DNA of 64,000 nucleotides from Saccharopolyspora sp. NFXS83 (GCF_026241095.1 NZ_JAPFGB010000006.1:186001-250000), one strand, 5' to 3'; positions 24,640-34,299 are shown, counted from the first letter of the stretch. Notes: generated by a model from the letters alone, not told the origin. Made by a program: numbers and translations.

Positions 24640-25786
24640 GTTCCCGGGCCGCCGGGATCGCTGCGGCATCGGGGACGGGGGCTCGGGGGACGTTGGCGGA
24701 GCCTCGGACGTTGGTGGGGCTGCCGGGAGGTTCCGCGCAGTGGATGTCGCGGTTGGGCGGAGCGGGCGTGGTGTCGCTACCAGGGCGACGTTCAGTGCCC
24801 TCGTAGCCCTTCTCGCAGGCCAGCGGGTTGAAGAAATTCAGCACCACGCCCAGGTGCCCGCGCCCGTCGCCGTCCTGCGCGCTGTGGCTGCTCGCCGACA
24901 TCATCGGCAGGGCCACCAGCATGTTCTCCAGCGCGGGTCCCCGGACGTCGAGTAGCTGCATGGTGGTCAGCAGGTTCGCGGTGGTCTTCTGCAGCCCGGT
25001 CCGGCTGGTGCGCAGCAGCTCGTCGATCTGCCCGGCCGCGGGAGGCGCCGCGTCGATCAGGCGGCGCAGGTCCGGATCCGAGCTCTTGAACTGCTCGGCG
25101 ACGTCGCGCAGTCCCCGGCTGAACGTGGTGATCTGCTCGGCCTGCTGCTGCTGGGTCCGCAGCACCACGTCGGAGTTGTCCAGCAGCGCGGTGGTCTGCG
25201 GCAGGTTCCGGTCGGCCGCGGCGATCAGCGAACCGGTGCTGTCCAGCATCCGCTGCAGGTGCGGGCCGGTGCCCTGGAACGCGGTGCCGGACTCGTCGAC
25301 GACGGTGCGCAGCGAGTCGAGGGGCACGCTGGAGACGAGCTGGTCGAGGTTGAGCAGCACCGACTCGGGCGAGGGCGGGATCTCGGTGCGCGCCTCCGGG
25401 ATCACCGATCCGTCGGCCAGCACCGGTCCGCGATCGTCGTCGGGGCGCAGGTCGATGTACTGCTCCCCCACCGCCGAGCGGTTCGCCACCGCGGCGCGCG
25501 CGGCGGCGGGGATGGGCGGGGCCGCCGCGTCGATGTGCAGGTCCACCGCCGCGCCCCGGTCGGTGAGCCGCATGTCGGTGACCCGGCCGACCGCCACGCC
25601 CCGGTAGGTCACCTCGGAGTTCACGAAGATCCCGCCGGAGTCCGGCATCTCCACGACCACGGCGTAGCCGCCTCCGCCGAAGAGCCGGTCCAGCCCGGCG
25701 TAGCGGGCACCGGTGAACCCGATCCCGACCACCGCGATGACCAGGAACAAGCCCAGCCGGATCTTGGTCGGTCTGCTGAACATCAC
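24608..25786 (-). CDS. mce4F: Mce-family substrate-binding protein MceF
   Basis: This 392-residue protein is the last of six Mce subunits. It has an N-terminal signal anchor (IRLGLFLVIAVVGIGFTGARY, about 9-29) and an MlaD/Mce domain at about 35-115 (GGIFVNSEVTYRGVAVGRVTDM, EQYIDLRPDD). A long helical region to about 290 probably forms part of the periplasm-spanning channel, and the tail is Pro-rich. The start is GTG 25786 or ATG 25783, overlapping mceE. In a Mce4-type system it helps carry sterols from the outer envelope to the YrbE permease. Its end overlaps an SDR gene on the other strand by 32 bp. Confidence 0.88.
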   Translation of the reverse strand: MMFSRPTKIRLGLFLVIAVVGIGFTGARYAGLDRLFGGGGYAVVVEMPDSGGIFVNSEVTYRGVAVGRVTDMRLTDRGAAVDLHIDAAAPPIPAAARAAVANRSAVGEQYIDLRPDDDRGPVLADGSVIPEARTEIPPSPESVLLNLDQLVSSVPLDSLRTVVDESGTAFQGTGPHLQRMLDSTGSLIAAADRNLPQTTALLDNSDVVLRTQQQQAEQITTFSRGLRDVAEQFKSSDPDLRRLIDAAPPAAGQIDELLRTSRTGLQKTTANLLTTMQLLDVRGPALENMLVALPMMSASSHSAQDGDGRGHLGVVLNFFNPLACEKGYEGTERRPGSDTTPAPPNRDIHCAEPPGSPTNVRGSANVPRAPVPDAAAIPAARELIPFPLAPAG

Positions 25787-26949
25787 TGCCCCCCGAGGAG
25801 GTCGTCGAGCAGTCCGCCGGGCTGATCCCCGGGCGGGGTGAACGGGAGCGCGGGTTCCTGCCCCGGCACCGGAAGCCTCGGTGGCTCGGGCGGCGCGGGT
25901 AGCGCTGGCGGCGGCCCGTCGGAGACGCCGGGCAGCGGCAGCAGCGGCCCGGAGCTGTTGAGCAGGTTGCCGAGCACGCTGGTCAGGTCGAGGTCCAGAT
26001 CCACGTCCACGTTCACGAAGTCGCCCTTGAGGGGGATCATCGCGTTCTCCGGGAAGGGGTAGCTGGCCAGGTATCCGATGGACTTCGGCAGGTCCGTGCC
26101 CGCCTTGGCGAGTTCGCGCAGCGTCGGTTCCAGCGCCTCGAGGTCGGCCACCAGGTCCCGCCCACTAGCATCCACAGTGGACACCGCGACCTGGGAGAAC
26201 CTGTCCAGCGACTGCAACATTCCGACCAGCTGGGTCCGCTGCTGCTCGATCACCCGCAGCCCCGGGGCGAGGCCGTCGAGCCCGGTGTTGAGGTCGTCGG
26301 TCTGCGCACGCAGGTCCGCCGAGAGCCGGTTGAGCCCGTCCAGCGCGCGGGTGATGTCGTGCTTCTGCGCGTCCAGCCGGGTCACGGCTTCGTCCACTCT
26401 GGACAGCAGGGAGCGGATCCTGGGCTCGTTGCCGGACAAGGCGCGGTCGAGCTCCTCGACGATGCCGTTGAGCTGCGCCACCCCGCCACCGTTGAGCAGC
26501 AGCGACAGCGCACCGAGCACCTCTTCGACCTGCGGGTTCCGGTTCGTGCGCTCCACCGGGATCACGTCGCCGTCGCGCAACCGGCCGCGCTCCGGACCGG
26601 CGGCGGGTGGCGCGAGCTCCACGAACTTCTCGCCCAGCAGGCTCGATTGGCGCAGCCGGGCGTCGGCGTTGCCGGGCAACCGCACGTCGCCGTTGACCAC
26701 CAGCGTGACCACGGCGGTCGCGTTGTCCGGGGAGAGGCCGATCCGCAGCACCTTGCCGACGGGCACGTCGTTGACCTTCACCCCGGCCTGCGGCACCAGG
26801 TCCAGCACGTCGGCGAACCGGACGCTCACCTCGTAGGGCCGGTCGCCCAAGTCGGCGCCCCCGGGCAGCGGCGCCTCGTAGAGCGACGATCCGCAGCCGG
26901 TGAGCAGCACGGACACCAGCGCGCACCAGGTCACCCCGATCGGTCTCAT
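25783..26949 (-). CDS. mce4E: Mce-family lipoprotein MceE (LprN-type)
   Basis: This 388-residue lipoprotein has the signal peptide MRPIGVTWCALVSVLLTGC with lipobox Cys at about residue 19, the hallmark of MceE subunits. The Mce domain (EVSVRFADVLDLVPQAGVKV..., LLGEKFVELAPP) spans about 38-120, followed by helices and a Pro-rich C-terminus (about 325-375). Lipidation would anchor the complex at the outer leaflet. It overlaps mceD and mceF by ATGA or GTGA contacts, indicating a single translationally coupled operon. Confidence 0.9.
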   Translation of the reverse strand: MRPIGVTWCALVSVLLTGCGSSLYEAPLPGGADLGDRPYEVSVRFADVLDLVPQAGVKVNDVPVGKVLRIGLSPDNATAVVTLVVNGDVRLPGNADARLRQSSLLGEKFVELAPPAAGPERGRLRDGDVIPVERTNRNPQVEEVLGALSLLLNGGGVAQLNGIVEELDRALSGNEPRIRSLLSRVDEAVTRLDAQKHDITRALDGLNRLSADLRAQTDDLNTGLDGLAPGLRVIEQQRTQLVGMLQSLDRFSQVAVSTVDASGRDLVADLEALEPTLRELAKAGTDLPKSIGYLASYPFPENAMIPLKGDFVNVDVDLDLDLTSVLGNLLNSSGPLLPLPGVSDGPPPALPAPPEPPRLPVPGQEPALPFTPPGDQPGGLLDDLLGGQ

Positions 26950-28145
26950 CGTGGGCCTCCGGTTCCCGGCGCGTCCGGCATCGCGCCGGTCAGCGGCAGC
27001 GGCAGCGGCGGCAGCTCACCCTGGCTGAGGTGGTGCACGGCCTCGCCCGCCGAGGGGAGCCGCAGCGTGCCGTCGAGCACCCCGGACAGCTCCCCGCACG
27101 CGTTCCGCAGCTCCGGCGGGATCTGCGCCGGCGTCGAGTGCTCCAGCAGCTTGCACACCATCAGCACCGGCGGATTCGTCAGCTCGTTGATGTTGGCGCG
27201 CACCGCGACCGAACCGGAGGCGGAGTCGTAGGCGTTGACGAAGTTGCTCATCCCCGTCGGCGCGATGTCGAGCACCTCGCCGAGCGCTTCGCGCTGGTCC
27301 ACCAGCGCCTGCGTGATGCCCGCGAGGTTGTCCACGTTCGCCGACACCGCCTCGCGGTTGTCCCGGATGAAGGCTTCCAGCTCGGTCAGCGCGGTCGCCA
27401 GCGAGCTCAGCGACGCGGCGGTCTGCTGCCGTTCGTCGGCGAGGAACCCGGACACGTCCGCGATGCGGCCGTGGAAGTCGCGCACCTGCGCGTCGTTGGC
27501 GGCGAGGGTCGCGGTGAACTCGTTGAGGTTGTCGACGGTGGCGAACAGGTCGCCCTGCGAGTGCGACAGCGTGCCGGAGAGCTCGCCGAGCCGCCGGATC
27601 GTCTCGTTCAGCTTCGCGCCGTTGCCGTCGAGGCCGGCCGCCGTGGTGTCCAGCAGTTCGGAGAGCGCTCCGTTCTCGTTGGCGCCCTGCGGCCCCAGCG
27701 CCTGCGACAGCGCGTTGGCGCTGCGGTAGAGGTCGTCGAGGTCGGCAGGGGTCATCGTGCGGTCCTTGCCGAGCACCGCACCGGAATCCAGCTGCGGCCC
27801 GGCGGAGTACGCGGGGGTGAGCTGCACGTACCGGTCGCTGACCAGGCTCGGCGCGACCATCACGGCCTTCGCCTCCGCCGGGATCCGCACGCCCCGGTCC
27901 ACGCTCATCTCGACGCGGACCTGCCCGCCTTCCGGTCGCACCGATTCGACGCTGCCGACGTCCACGCCCAGCACCCGCACCGACGAGTCCGCGTAGAGGC
28001 CGACGGCCCGGTCGAAGTAGGCGGTGATGCGGGTGCCGGGATCGCGCAGCACCCACCACAGGCCGGCGCTGAACAGCAGCACCAGCACGCAGCCGAAGGC
28101 GAGCAGCGCCGTCATCGCGGGATGTTTCGCGGTCGGAATGCTCAT
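26946..28145 (-). CDS. mce4D: Mce-family protein MceD
   Basis: This 399-residue Mce subunit has a signal anchor (MTALLAFGCVLVLLFSAGLWWVL, about 11-33) and a Mce domain with RITAYFDRAVGLYADSSVRVLGVDVGSVESV. The helical repeats that follow (about 130-310) are typical of this family. I set the start at ATG 28145, which overlaps the mceC stop, and discarded 33 upstream codons that lie inside mceC. The C-terminus has LMVCKLLEHSTPAQIP, with one Cys and an acidic/Pro tail. It acts with the other five Mce proteins as a ring or tube for lipid transport. Confidence 0.9.
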   Translation of the reverse strand: MSIPTAKHPAMTALLAFGCVLVLLFSAGLWWVLRDPGTRITAYFDRAVGLYADSSVRVLGVDVGSVESVRPEGGQVRVEMSVDRGVRIPAEAKAVMVAPSLVSDRYVQLTPAYSAGPQLDSGAVLGKDRTMTPADLDDLYRSANALSQALGPQGANENGALSELLDTTAAGLDGNGAKLNETIRRLGELSGTLSHSQGDLFATVDNLNEFTATLAANDAQVRDFHGRIADVSGFLADERQQTAASLSSLATALTELEAFIRDNREAVSANVDNLAGITQALVDQREALGEVLDIAPTGMSNFVNAYDSASGSVAVRANINELTNPPVLMVCKLLEHSTPAQIPPELRNACGELSGVLDGTLRLPSAGEAVHHLSQGELPPLPLPLTGAMPDAPGTGGPR

Positions 28146-29173
28146 GGTCCCCCTCCAGGCCCTCGTTCCGGCCGGCTCAGGTCGCAGCCGTCCGGGTTGA
28201 TCTGCAACGGCCCCGCGGAGACCGCGGGCGGCAGCAGCCCGCACAGGTAGCCGTCGAACCAGCGGCCGTTGCCCACCGTGTTGTTGAACCCGGTCACGTA
28301 GGGCTCCAGCGCGGCGATGGTGGCGGCGATGTCGTCCTGGTTGCGCTGCAGCATCGCGGTGACCTGCTCCAGTTCGCGCATCGCCGGGTTCAGCCGCTCC
28401 TGGTTGTCGGCGATCAACCCGCGCAGCTGGCCGGAGACCGCCTGGGTTCCGCGCAGCAGCGAGCTGATCGCCTCCCGCCGGTTCTGGAGTTCGGACAGCA
28501 GCAGGTTGCCGTCGCCGATGAGCCGGGCCACCTGCTCGTCGCGGTCCGCTGCGACCGCGCTGACGTCGGCGGCGTTGTGCAGCAGCTCGGCGAGTTCCTG
28601 GTCGCGGGAGGCGATGGTGCGCGACAGGGCGGAGAGTCCGTCGACCGCGCCGCCGAGGTGCTGCGGGCTGCCGCGCAGGCTCTCGGCGAGCACCTCGAAG
28701 CTGCGGCCGAGCCGGTCGCTGTCGACCTGCTCGGTGGTGCGGGTCAACCGGTCGAGCGCGTCGGGGATGTCGAAGGGGACCTCGGTCCGCGCCGCCGGGA
28801 TGGTCTCGTCCGGGTCCTGCTCGCCGCGGCCGTCCGGGCGCAGCGCGAGGTTCTTCGCGCCCAGCAGCGTCTTGATCTGGATCGAGACCCGGCTGCGGTC
28901 CCCCACCCGCGCGTCCTCGACGCGGAAGTGCACGAGCACCCGGTCGCCGTCGAGCCGCACGTCGGTGACCTCGCCGACCTTGACCCCGGCGACCTCCACC
29001 TCATCCCCGGCGGTGAGACCGGCGGACTCGGTGAACCGCGCCGAATAGGTGGTTCCGCCGCCGATCAGCGGCAGGTCGTTGGCGAAGAACGCCAGCAGGG
29101 TCACGGCGGTCAGCAGCCCGAGGGCGACGATCCCCACGGTCGCCTGGTCCCGGTCGCGCAGTGCGGTGGTCAT
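28142..29173 (-). CDS. mce4C: Mce-family protein MceC
   Basis: This 343-residue subunit has a signal anchor (VGIVALGLLTAVTLLAFFAN, about 13-32) and a Mce domain with YSARFTESAGLTAGDEVEVAGVKVGEVTDV. LLGAKNLALRPDG closes the domain, and a helical region runs to about 310. ATG 29173 overlaps the mceB stop (ATGA). The final segment GNGRWFDGYLCGLLPP is the conserved Mce C-terminal WFDxYLC-type motif seen in several subunits of this operon. Confidence 0.9.
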   Translation of the reverse strand: MTTALRDRDQATVGIVALGLLTAVTLLAFFANDLPLIGGGTTYSARFTESAGLTAGDEVEVAGVKVGEVTDVRLDGDRVLVHFRVEDARVGDRSRVSIQIKTLLGAKNLALRPDGRGEQDPDETIPAARTEVPFDIPDALDRLTRTTEQVDSDRLGRSFEVLAESLRGSPQHLGGAVDGLSALSRTIASRDQELAELLHNAADVSAVAADRDEQVARLIGDGNLLLSELQNRREAISSLLRGTQAVSGQLRGLIADNQERLNPAMRELEQVTAMLQRNQDDIAATIAALEPYVTGFNNTVGNGRWFDGYLCGLLPPAVSAGPLQINPDGCDLSRPERGPGGGP

Positions 29174-30204
29174 GACTGGCACCTCGTGGGCATGTCGGTC
29201 GGGGGCAGCGGCAGCACCTGGGCCTGGACGTCGAGCCCCGAGATGCCGACCCGCCCGGTCAGGCGGCAGAGGTAGAAGTTGAACCAGCTCCCGTAGCTCA
29301 CCGTCCGGGTCAGCGAGTCGAGCCGCCCCGGCAAGGTCCGCACGTCGTGCTCCAGCTGCGGCAGGCCCGCGTTGAGGTTCGCCGACAGGTCGCCGAGCGC
29401 GGCCACGTCCTCCCGCAGCGGCGGGCGGGCGTCCTGCAGGAGCCCGGCGGTGGTGTGGGTGAGGTCGTCGAGCGCGGTGACCGCGTCGCCGATCGGCTCG
29501 CGCTGCTCGGCGAACCCGCTGACCAGCCGCTGCAACGCGTCGATGAGCTCGCCCAGTTGCGGGCCGCGGGCGCCGACCTGGGCGAGCACCGCGTTGAGGT
29601 TGTCGATGACCTGGCCGATCACCTGGTCCTTCTCGGCGAGCGTGGACGTCAGCGACGCGGTGTGCGCCAGGATGCTCTCGACGGTGCCGCCTTCCCCTTG
29701 CAGCACCTGGATCAGCTCGCCGGAGAGCTTGTTGACGTCGCCCGGTTGCAGCGCCTGCAGCAGCGGCTGGAAGCCGTTGAACAGCGCGGTCAGGTTCAGC
29801 GCGGGCCGCGTCTGCTCCACCGGCAACGTGGCGCCCGCGGCCAGTTCCGGTTCACCGGGCGACAGCGCGGCGTCCAGCGCGAGGTAGCGCTGCCCGGCGA
29901 GGTTGCGGTACTTGACGGTCGCGACCGCGTCGGCGGGCAGCGTGCGAGCGGCGTCGATCTCGAAGCGGGCCAGCGCCCGGGTGCCGTCGACGACCTCCAG
30001 CGAGCTCACCTCGCCGACGCGCACCCCCGCGATGCGGACCTCGTCGCCCTCCCCGAGCCCCGAGGCGTCGTCGAACTTCGCGGCGTACTCGGACGTCGAG
30101 CCCACGTTCGAGGCCGCGACCGTCATCGCCAGCAACGCGGTCAGCAACACCGTGACGAGGGTGAACAGCGACAGCTTGATCAGTGGCGCGGTGAGTCCTC
30201 TCAT
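29170..30204 (-). CDS. mce4B: Mce-family protein MceB
   Basis: This 344-residue subunit has a signal anchor (LIKLSLFTLVTVLLTALLAM, about 8-27) and a Mce domain starting EYAAKFDDASGLGEGDEVRIAGVRVGEVSSLEV. KYRNLAGQRYLALD is typical of MceB. The helical region carries TSTLAEKDQVIGQVIDNLNAVL, and the C-terminus YGSWFNFYLCRLTG is the family end motif. The start overlaps the mceA stop by 4 bp. It is part of the six-subunit Mce substrate conduit. Confidence 0.9.
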   Translation of the reverse strand: MRGLTAPLIKLSLFTLVTVLLTALLAMTVAASNVGSTSEYAAKFDDASGLGEGDEVRIAGVRVGEVSSLEVVDGTRALARFEIDAARTLPADAVATVKYRNLAGQRYLALDAALSPGEPELAAGATLPVEQTRPALNLTALFNGFQPLLQALQPGDVNKLSGELIQVLQGEGGTVESILAHTASLTSTLAEKDQVIGQVIDNLNAVLAQVGARGPQLGELIDALQRLVSGFAEQREPIGDAVTALDDLTHTTAGLLQDARPPLREDVAALGDLSANLNAGLPQLEHDVRTLPGRLDSLTRTVSYGSWFNFYLCRLTGRVGISGLDVQAQVLPLPPTDMPTRCQS

Positions 30205-31553
30205 CGCACGGTCACCTCCGCTCCGCGGTAGACGGGCCCCACGAGCACGCTGCTCCAGTCCGGCACCCGGCTCGGCATCCGCCGCAGCGACGGCGCCAGC
30301 AGCGCGGCGACCAGGTCCCGTTCGGCTGGGGAATTGGCGGCCAGCGGGCCACCGGAGGCACCGTCCGCGGACTGCGGGCCGGTGCTCGCCGGAGCATCGC
30401 CGGGCGGTTGCTCACCGGGACCGTGCGGCGGTGGCGGATGGGTGGATCCGTCGCGCAGCGGTCCGCCGGGCGGGTACTGCGGGAAGCGGTCCGGCGGTTC
30501 GACCCACGGGTAGCAGCGGGGACCTCGGGTGTCCTCGTAGCGGGGTGCGTCGGTGCCCGGCAGGTACTTGCCGCGGCTGCCGGTGACCTCGATGGTGACC
30601 TTCTGCATCGGGTTCTCGTCGCCCTTGCCGAACGCGCGCTCGGCGATCGGGAGGCTGCTGGCGATCTGGTCGAGCACGCAGGCGTACTGCGGCGCGTAGC
30701 GGCCGAACAGTTCCAACGTGGACCGCGAGTCGGCGCTGAGCCGGATCAGGTTGTCCTGGTTGGCTTCCAGGAAGCCGCTCGCGTTCACGGCGGTGACGGT
30801 GGTGGCGTTCCAGACGTACCGCAGCTGGTCGCCGCGCTCGGCGATGGTCGTGCTGGTCGTGGTGAAGTCGCGCAGCGCGCTCAGCAGATCCGGGGCCGCC
30901 TCCTGGTAGGTGCGCGAGACGTCGTCGATGCGGCCGATGACCGATTCCAGGCGCGGCAGCGACGGGTTGAACTTCGCCAGGTAGCCGTCCAGGTCGCGGA
31001 TCGTGGTGCCCAGCTGCTCGCCGCGCCCGTCCAGGGCCTGCGAGACCGCGTTGAGCGTCGCCGACAGCTGCTGCGGCTGCACCGCCTGCAGCAGCGGGAG
31101 CAGGTCGTCGAGCACCCGCTCGATCTCGATCGCCGCCGCGCTGCGGTCCTGCCCGATCACGTCGCCGCCGGCGAGTCGTGCGCCTTCGCCGCCGTCCGCC
31201 GGGAACCCGAGCGACACGTAGCGCTCGCCGAACAGCGTCTTCGGCAGCAGCCGGGCCGTGGCGCCGGCGGGGATCTTCGCCGCCATCTCGGGCCACAGCG
31301 CGAGTTCCACGGTGGCGCGCCCCTGGCCGGGGCCCACCGAACGCACCTCGCCGACGACCACGCCGCGCACCTTCACGTCGGCGCCGGCGCGCATCTCGTT
31401 GCCCGCCCGGTCGGTGTGCAGGGTGACGGGCACGACCGGGGTGAACGCCTTCTGGTAGAAGCCGATCATGGCGGTGAAGAACAGCGCCGAGACGAGCAGG
31501 AACACCAGTCCCAGCAGCTGGTGGCGGCGCCGATCGCGCAGCAGGTTCGTCAT
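30201..31553 (-). CDS. mce4A: Mce-family protein MceA
   Basis: This 450-residue first Mce subunit has a signal anchor (LLGLVFLLVSALFFTAMIGF, about 13-32) and a Mce domain (VTLHTDRAGNEMRAGADVKVRGVVVGEV, about 43-70). KTLFGERYVSLGFP ends the beta-barrel unit, and long helices run to about 290. An unusually Pro-rich tail (about 360-410) may reach through the envelope. The gene follows yrbEB after a 49-bp gap and overlaps mceB. Sterol specificity (Mce4 type) is inferred from the surrounding hsd4A-fdxD-fadE26-fadE27-fadD17 order, not from the protein alone. Confidence 0.88.
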   Translation of the reverse strand: MTNLLRDRRRHQLLGLVFLLVSALFFTAMIGFYQKAFTPVVPVTLHTDRAGNEMRAGADVKVRGVVVGEVRSVGPGQGRATVELALWPEMAAKIPAGATARLLPKTLFGERYVSLGFPADGGEGARLAGGDVIGQDRSAAAIEIERVLDDLLPLLQAVQPQQLSATLNAVSQALDGRGEQLGTTIRDLDGYLAKFNPSLPRLESVIGRIDDVSRTYQEAAPDLLSALRDFTTTSTTIAERGDQLRYVWNATTVTAVNASGFLEANQDNLIRLSADSRSTLELFGRYAPQYACVLDQIASSLPIAERAFGKGDENPMQKVTIEVTGSRGKYLPGTDAPRYEDTRGPRCYPWVEPPDRFPQYPPGGPLRDGSTHPPPPHGPGEQPPGDAPASTGPQSADGASGGPLAANSPAERDLVAALLAPSLRRMPSRVPDWSSVLVGPVYRGAEVTVR

Positions 31554-31602
31554 CGGTGCGCTCCTCGCCGTCCGGGACCGGCCCGCCGCGCGCCGCCGGG
31601 GC

Positions 31603-32472
31603 TCATCCCGCGATCCGCACGGTCGTCGTCGAGCCCCAGATCGCCAGGCTCAGGAAGAAGTCCAGCACCGCGACCAGCACGATCGAGGTGCGCACCGCGC
31701 GTCCGACCGCGACCCCGACACCGGCGGGCCCGCCGCGCGCGGTGTAGCCGTAGTAGCAGTGCGTCAAGATCACCACGAGGCTGAACACCAGCACCTTGCC
31801 GAACGACCACAGCACGTCCTGCGGCGGCAGGAACAGGTGGAAGTAGTGGTCGTAGGTGCCCGCGGACTGGCCGTAGAACCACACGGTGATCTGCCGCGAC
31901 GCGAAGTACGACCCGAGCAGCCCCACCACGTACAGCGGGATCACCGCCGCGAGCCCGGCCAGCACCCGGCTGGTCACCAGGTACGGCACGGTGCGCACGC
32001 CCATCACTTCGAGCGCGTCGATCTCGTCGGAGATCCGCATCGCCCCGAGCTGGGCGGTGAAACCGCAGCCGACCGTCGCCGACAGCGCCAGCCCCGCCGA
32101 CAGCGGCGCGACCTCCCGGGTGTCGAAGTACGCGGCGATGAACCCGGTGAGCGCGGAGGTGCCGAGCTGGTCCAGCGAGGAATAGCCCTGCAACCCGACG
32201 ATCGCGCCGGTGCACACCGTCATGCCGATCATCACCCCGAGCGTGCCGCCGATGACGGCCAGCGCGCCGCTGCCGAACATCACCTCGGTCAGCAGCCGCC
32301 CGGTCTCCCGGCCGTACTTGCGCAACGTCAGCGGCGCCAGCGCGAGGGCCCGCAGGTAGAACGACAGCTGCCAGCCCAGTCCGGCCAGCGCGTCGCCCGG
32401 CCGGGAGAACAGCAGCGACAGCCTGCGGCGCCACGCCGTCGGCGGCGGAAGGTACTGCTCGGTGACGGCCAT
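31603..32472 (-). CDS. yrbE4B: YrbE/MlaE-family permease, second subunit
   Basis: This 289-residue inner-membrane permease has about five or six hydrophobic helices. The MlaE coupling-helix motif is RISDEIDALEVMGVRTVPYLV near residue 145, the contact point for the MceG ATPase. The N-terminal amphipathic segment WQLSFYLRALALAPLTLRKYG resembles the elbow helix of MlaE proteins. It forms a heterodimer with YrbE4A, encoded 4 bp upstream. The gene lies immediately before mceA. Confidence 0.92.
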   Translation of the reverse strand: MAVTEQYLPPPTAWRRRLSLLFSRPGDALAGLGWQLSFYLRALALAPLTLRKYGRETGRLLTEVMFGSGALAVIGGTLGVMIGMTVCTGAIVGLQGYSSLDQLGTSALTGFIAAYFDTREVAPLSAGLALSATVGCGFTAQLGAMRISDEIDALEVMGVRTVPYLVTSRVLAGLAAVIPLYVVGLLGSYFASRQITVWFYGQSAGTYDHYFHLFLPPQDVLWSFGKVLVFSLVVILTHCYYGYTARGGPAGVGVAVGRAVRTSIVLVAVLDFFLSLAIWGSTTTVRIAG

Positions 32473-32476
32473 CGGC

Positions 32477-33271
32477 TCACAACTCCTTCGGCGGGATGAG
32501 CTGCAAGTAGATGCCGGTGATCACGAGGTTGATCGCGAACAGCAGCAGGAAGGTGATCACGACGGCCTGGTTGACCGCGTCGCCCACGCCCTTCGGGCCA
32601 CCGGCCGGGTTCAGCCCGCGGTAGGCCGCGACCACGCCCGCCACGAACCCGTAGATCAGCGCCTTGAGCTCGCTGACGTAGAGGTCCGGCAACTGGGCGA
32701 GCGCGTTGAAGCTCGCCAGGTACGCGCCGGGCGTCCCGCCCTGCAGCACCACGTTGAAGAAGTAGCCGCCCGCCACGCCGACCACGCTGACCAACCCGTT
32801 GAGCAGCAGCGAGACGAAGACCGCGCCCAGCACCCGGGGCACGACCAGGCGGTGGATGACCGAGACGCCCAGCACCTCCATCGCGTCGATCTCCTCGCGG
32901 ATCTTGCGAGCGCCGATGTCCGCGCACACCGCCGATCCGCCCGCCCCGGCGACCAGCAGCGCGGTGATCAGCGGACTGGCCTGCTGCAGGATGGACAGCG
33001 CGCTGGCGGCACCGGTGAACGACTGGGCACCGATCTGCTGGGTCAGCGACCCGAGCTGCATGGCGATCACCGCGCCGAACGGGATCGCCACCATCGCGGT
33101 CGGCAGGATCGTGACGCTGGCGAACAACCACGCCTGCTCCACCCATTCCCGCACCTGGAACGGCCGCCGCGGAATGGCCCGCAGGACCTCCCACGACAAC
33201 GTCGCCAACCGCCCGACCTGGGCGAAGGCGGCGCGCGCGGGGACGCGGTGGCTCGCACCCGGCGAACTCAT
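32477..33271 (-). CDS. yrbE4A: YrbE/MlaE-family permease, first subunit
   Basis: This 264-residue permease pairs with YrbE4B. The cytoplasmic coupling motif is GARKIREEIDAMEVLGVSVI near residue 121. Hydrophobic helices occur at about 45-75, 92-112, 140-175 and 195-262. It overlaps the mceG stop by 4 bp. It is part of the ABC-type importer core of the Mce system, acting in the cytoplasmic membrane. Confidence 0.92.
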   Translation of the reverse strand: MSSPGASHRVPARAAFAQVGRLATLSWEVLRAIPRRPFQVREWVEQAWLFASVTILPTAMVAIPFGAVIAMQLGSLTQQIGAQSFTGAASALSILQQASPLITALLVAGAGGSAVCADIGARKIREEIDAMEVLGVSVIHRLVVPRVLGAVFVSLLLNGLVSVVGVAGGYFFNVVLQGGTPGAYLASFNALAQLPDLYVSELKALIYGFVAGVVAAYRGLNPAGGPKGVGDAVNQAVVITFLLLFAINLVITGIYLQLIPPKEL

Positions 33272-34257
33272 GTGCGCTCACCCGGCTGCCGGCCGCGCTG
33301 CTCGGCCTGACACCCGGCCAGCACCCGCTCGCGCACCGGCGCGGGCCAGGTGTTCAGCGAGGCCCGCACCCGTTCGGTGCGGCGGCGCACCGCGGTCCGC
33401 TCCGGAACGCCGGGGCTGGGGGCCAGCTGCGGGGTGATCTCGCGCGGAGCCGCGGCCGGCAGCTCGGCCAGTTCGGCGGCGACGGTTCCGGCGTCCTTCT
33501 CCTCGCTCATCCCGATCGGTCCGGCGCGGCGACCGTTGACGAACTGGTCGATGACCGGCTCGTCGCTGGTGAGCAGCACTTCCCGCGGGCCGAACAGCAC
33601 CAGCCTGCCGCGGAAGAACAAGCCCAGGTTGTCCGGCACCGTGCGGGCGACCTCGATGTTGTGCGTGACCAGCAGGATCGTGGTGTCCAAGTGCGCGTTG
33701 AGGTCGATCAGCAGCTGGGACAGGTACGCGGTGCGGACCGGGTCGAGCCCGGAATCGGGCTCGTCGCAGAGGATCACCTCCGGGTCGAGCACCAGCGCCC
33801 TGGCCAGTCCCGCGCGCTTGCGCATCCCACCGGACAGTTCCCCCGGGAGCTTGTGCTCGGCGCCGGAGAGGCCGACCAGCTCCATCTTCTCCAGCGCGAT
33901 CCGGCGGATCTCCGCCTCCGGCTTCCGGGTGTGCTCGCGCAGCGGGAACGCCACGTTGTCGAACAGGTTCATCGAGCCGAACAGCGCGCCGTCCTGGAAC
34001 AGCACCCCGAAGCGCTTGCGGATCGCGTAGAGCTCCCGCTCCGAACAGGAGCACATGTCGGTGCCTTCGACCATCACGCTGCCGCGATCCGGTTCCAGCA
34101 GCCCGATCAGCAACTTCAGGAACACCGACTTGCCGGTCCCCGACGGCCCGAGGATCGCGCTGACCTCCCCCGGGGGCAGCGTCAGCGACACGTCCGACCA
34201 CACCGTGCGCTCCCCGAAGGACTTCGTCAGCCCCCGAACGCCCACTTCAACACCCAT
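33268..34257 (-). CDS. mceG: Mce ABC-transporter ATPase MceG (Mkl)
   Basis: This 329-residue ATPase energises the Mce importer. It has Walker A GPSGTGKS (about 37-44), Q-loop FQDGALFG, signature LSGGMRKR and Walker B VILCDEPDSGLDP, followed by an H-loop in LVTHNIEVA. A C-terminal extension after about residue 245 (PIGMSEEKDAG onward) is typical of MceG/Mkl. In mycobacteria mceG is unlinked to mce operons; here it is the first gene of the transporter block and overlaps yrbE4A by 4 bp. It lies 42 bp downstream of a steroid-dehydrogenase gene. Confidence 0.9.
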   Translation of the reverse strand: MGVEVGVRGLTKSFGERTVWSDVSLTLPPGEVSAILGPSGTGKSVFLKLLIGLLEPDRGSVMVEGTDMCSCSERELYAIRKRFGVLFQDGALFGSMNLFDNVAFPLREHTRKPEAEIRRIALEKMELVGLSGAEHKLPGELSGGMRKRAGLARALVLDPEVILCDEPDSGLDPVRTAYLSQLLIDLNAHLDTTILLVTHNIEVARTVPDNLGLFFRGRLVLFGPREVLLTSDEPVIDQFVNGRRAGPIGMSEEKDAGTVAAELAELPAAAPREITPQLAPSPGVPERTAVRRRTERVRASLNTWPAPVRERVLAGCQAEQRGRQPGERT

Positions 34258-34299
34258 CGGAACACCACCTAGGAAGAGGACGTCCCAGCGCCGGTTCGG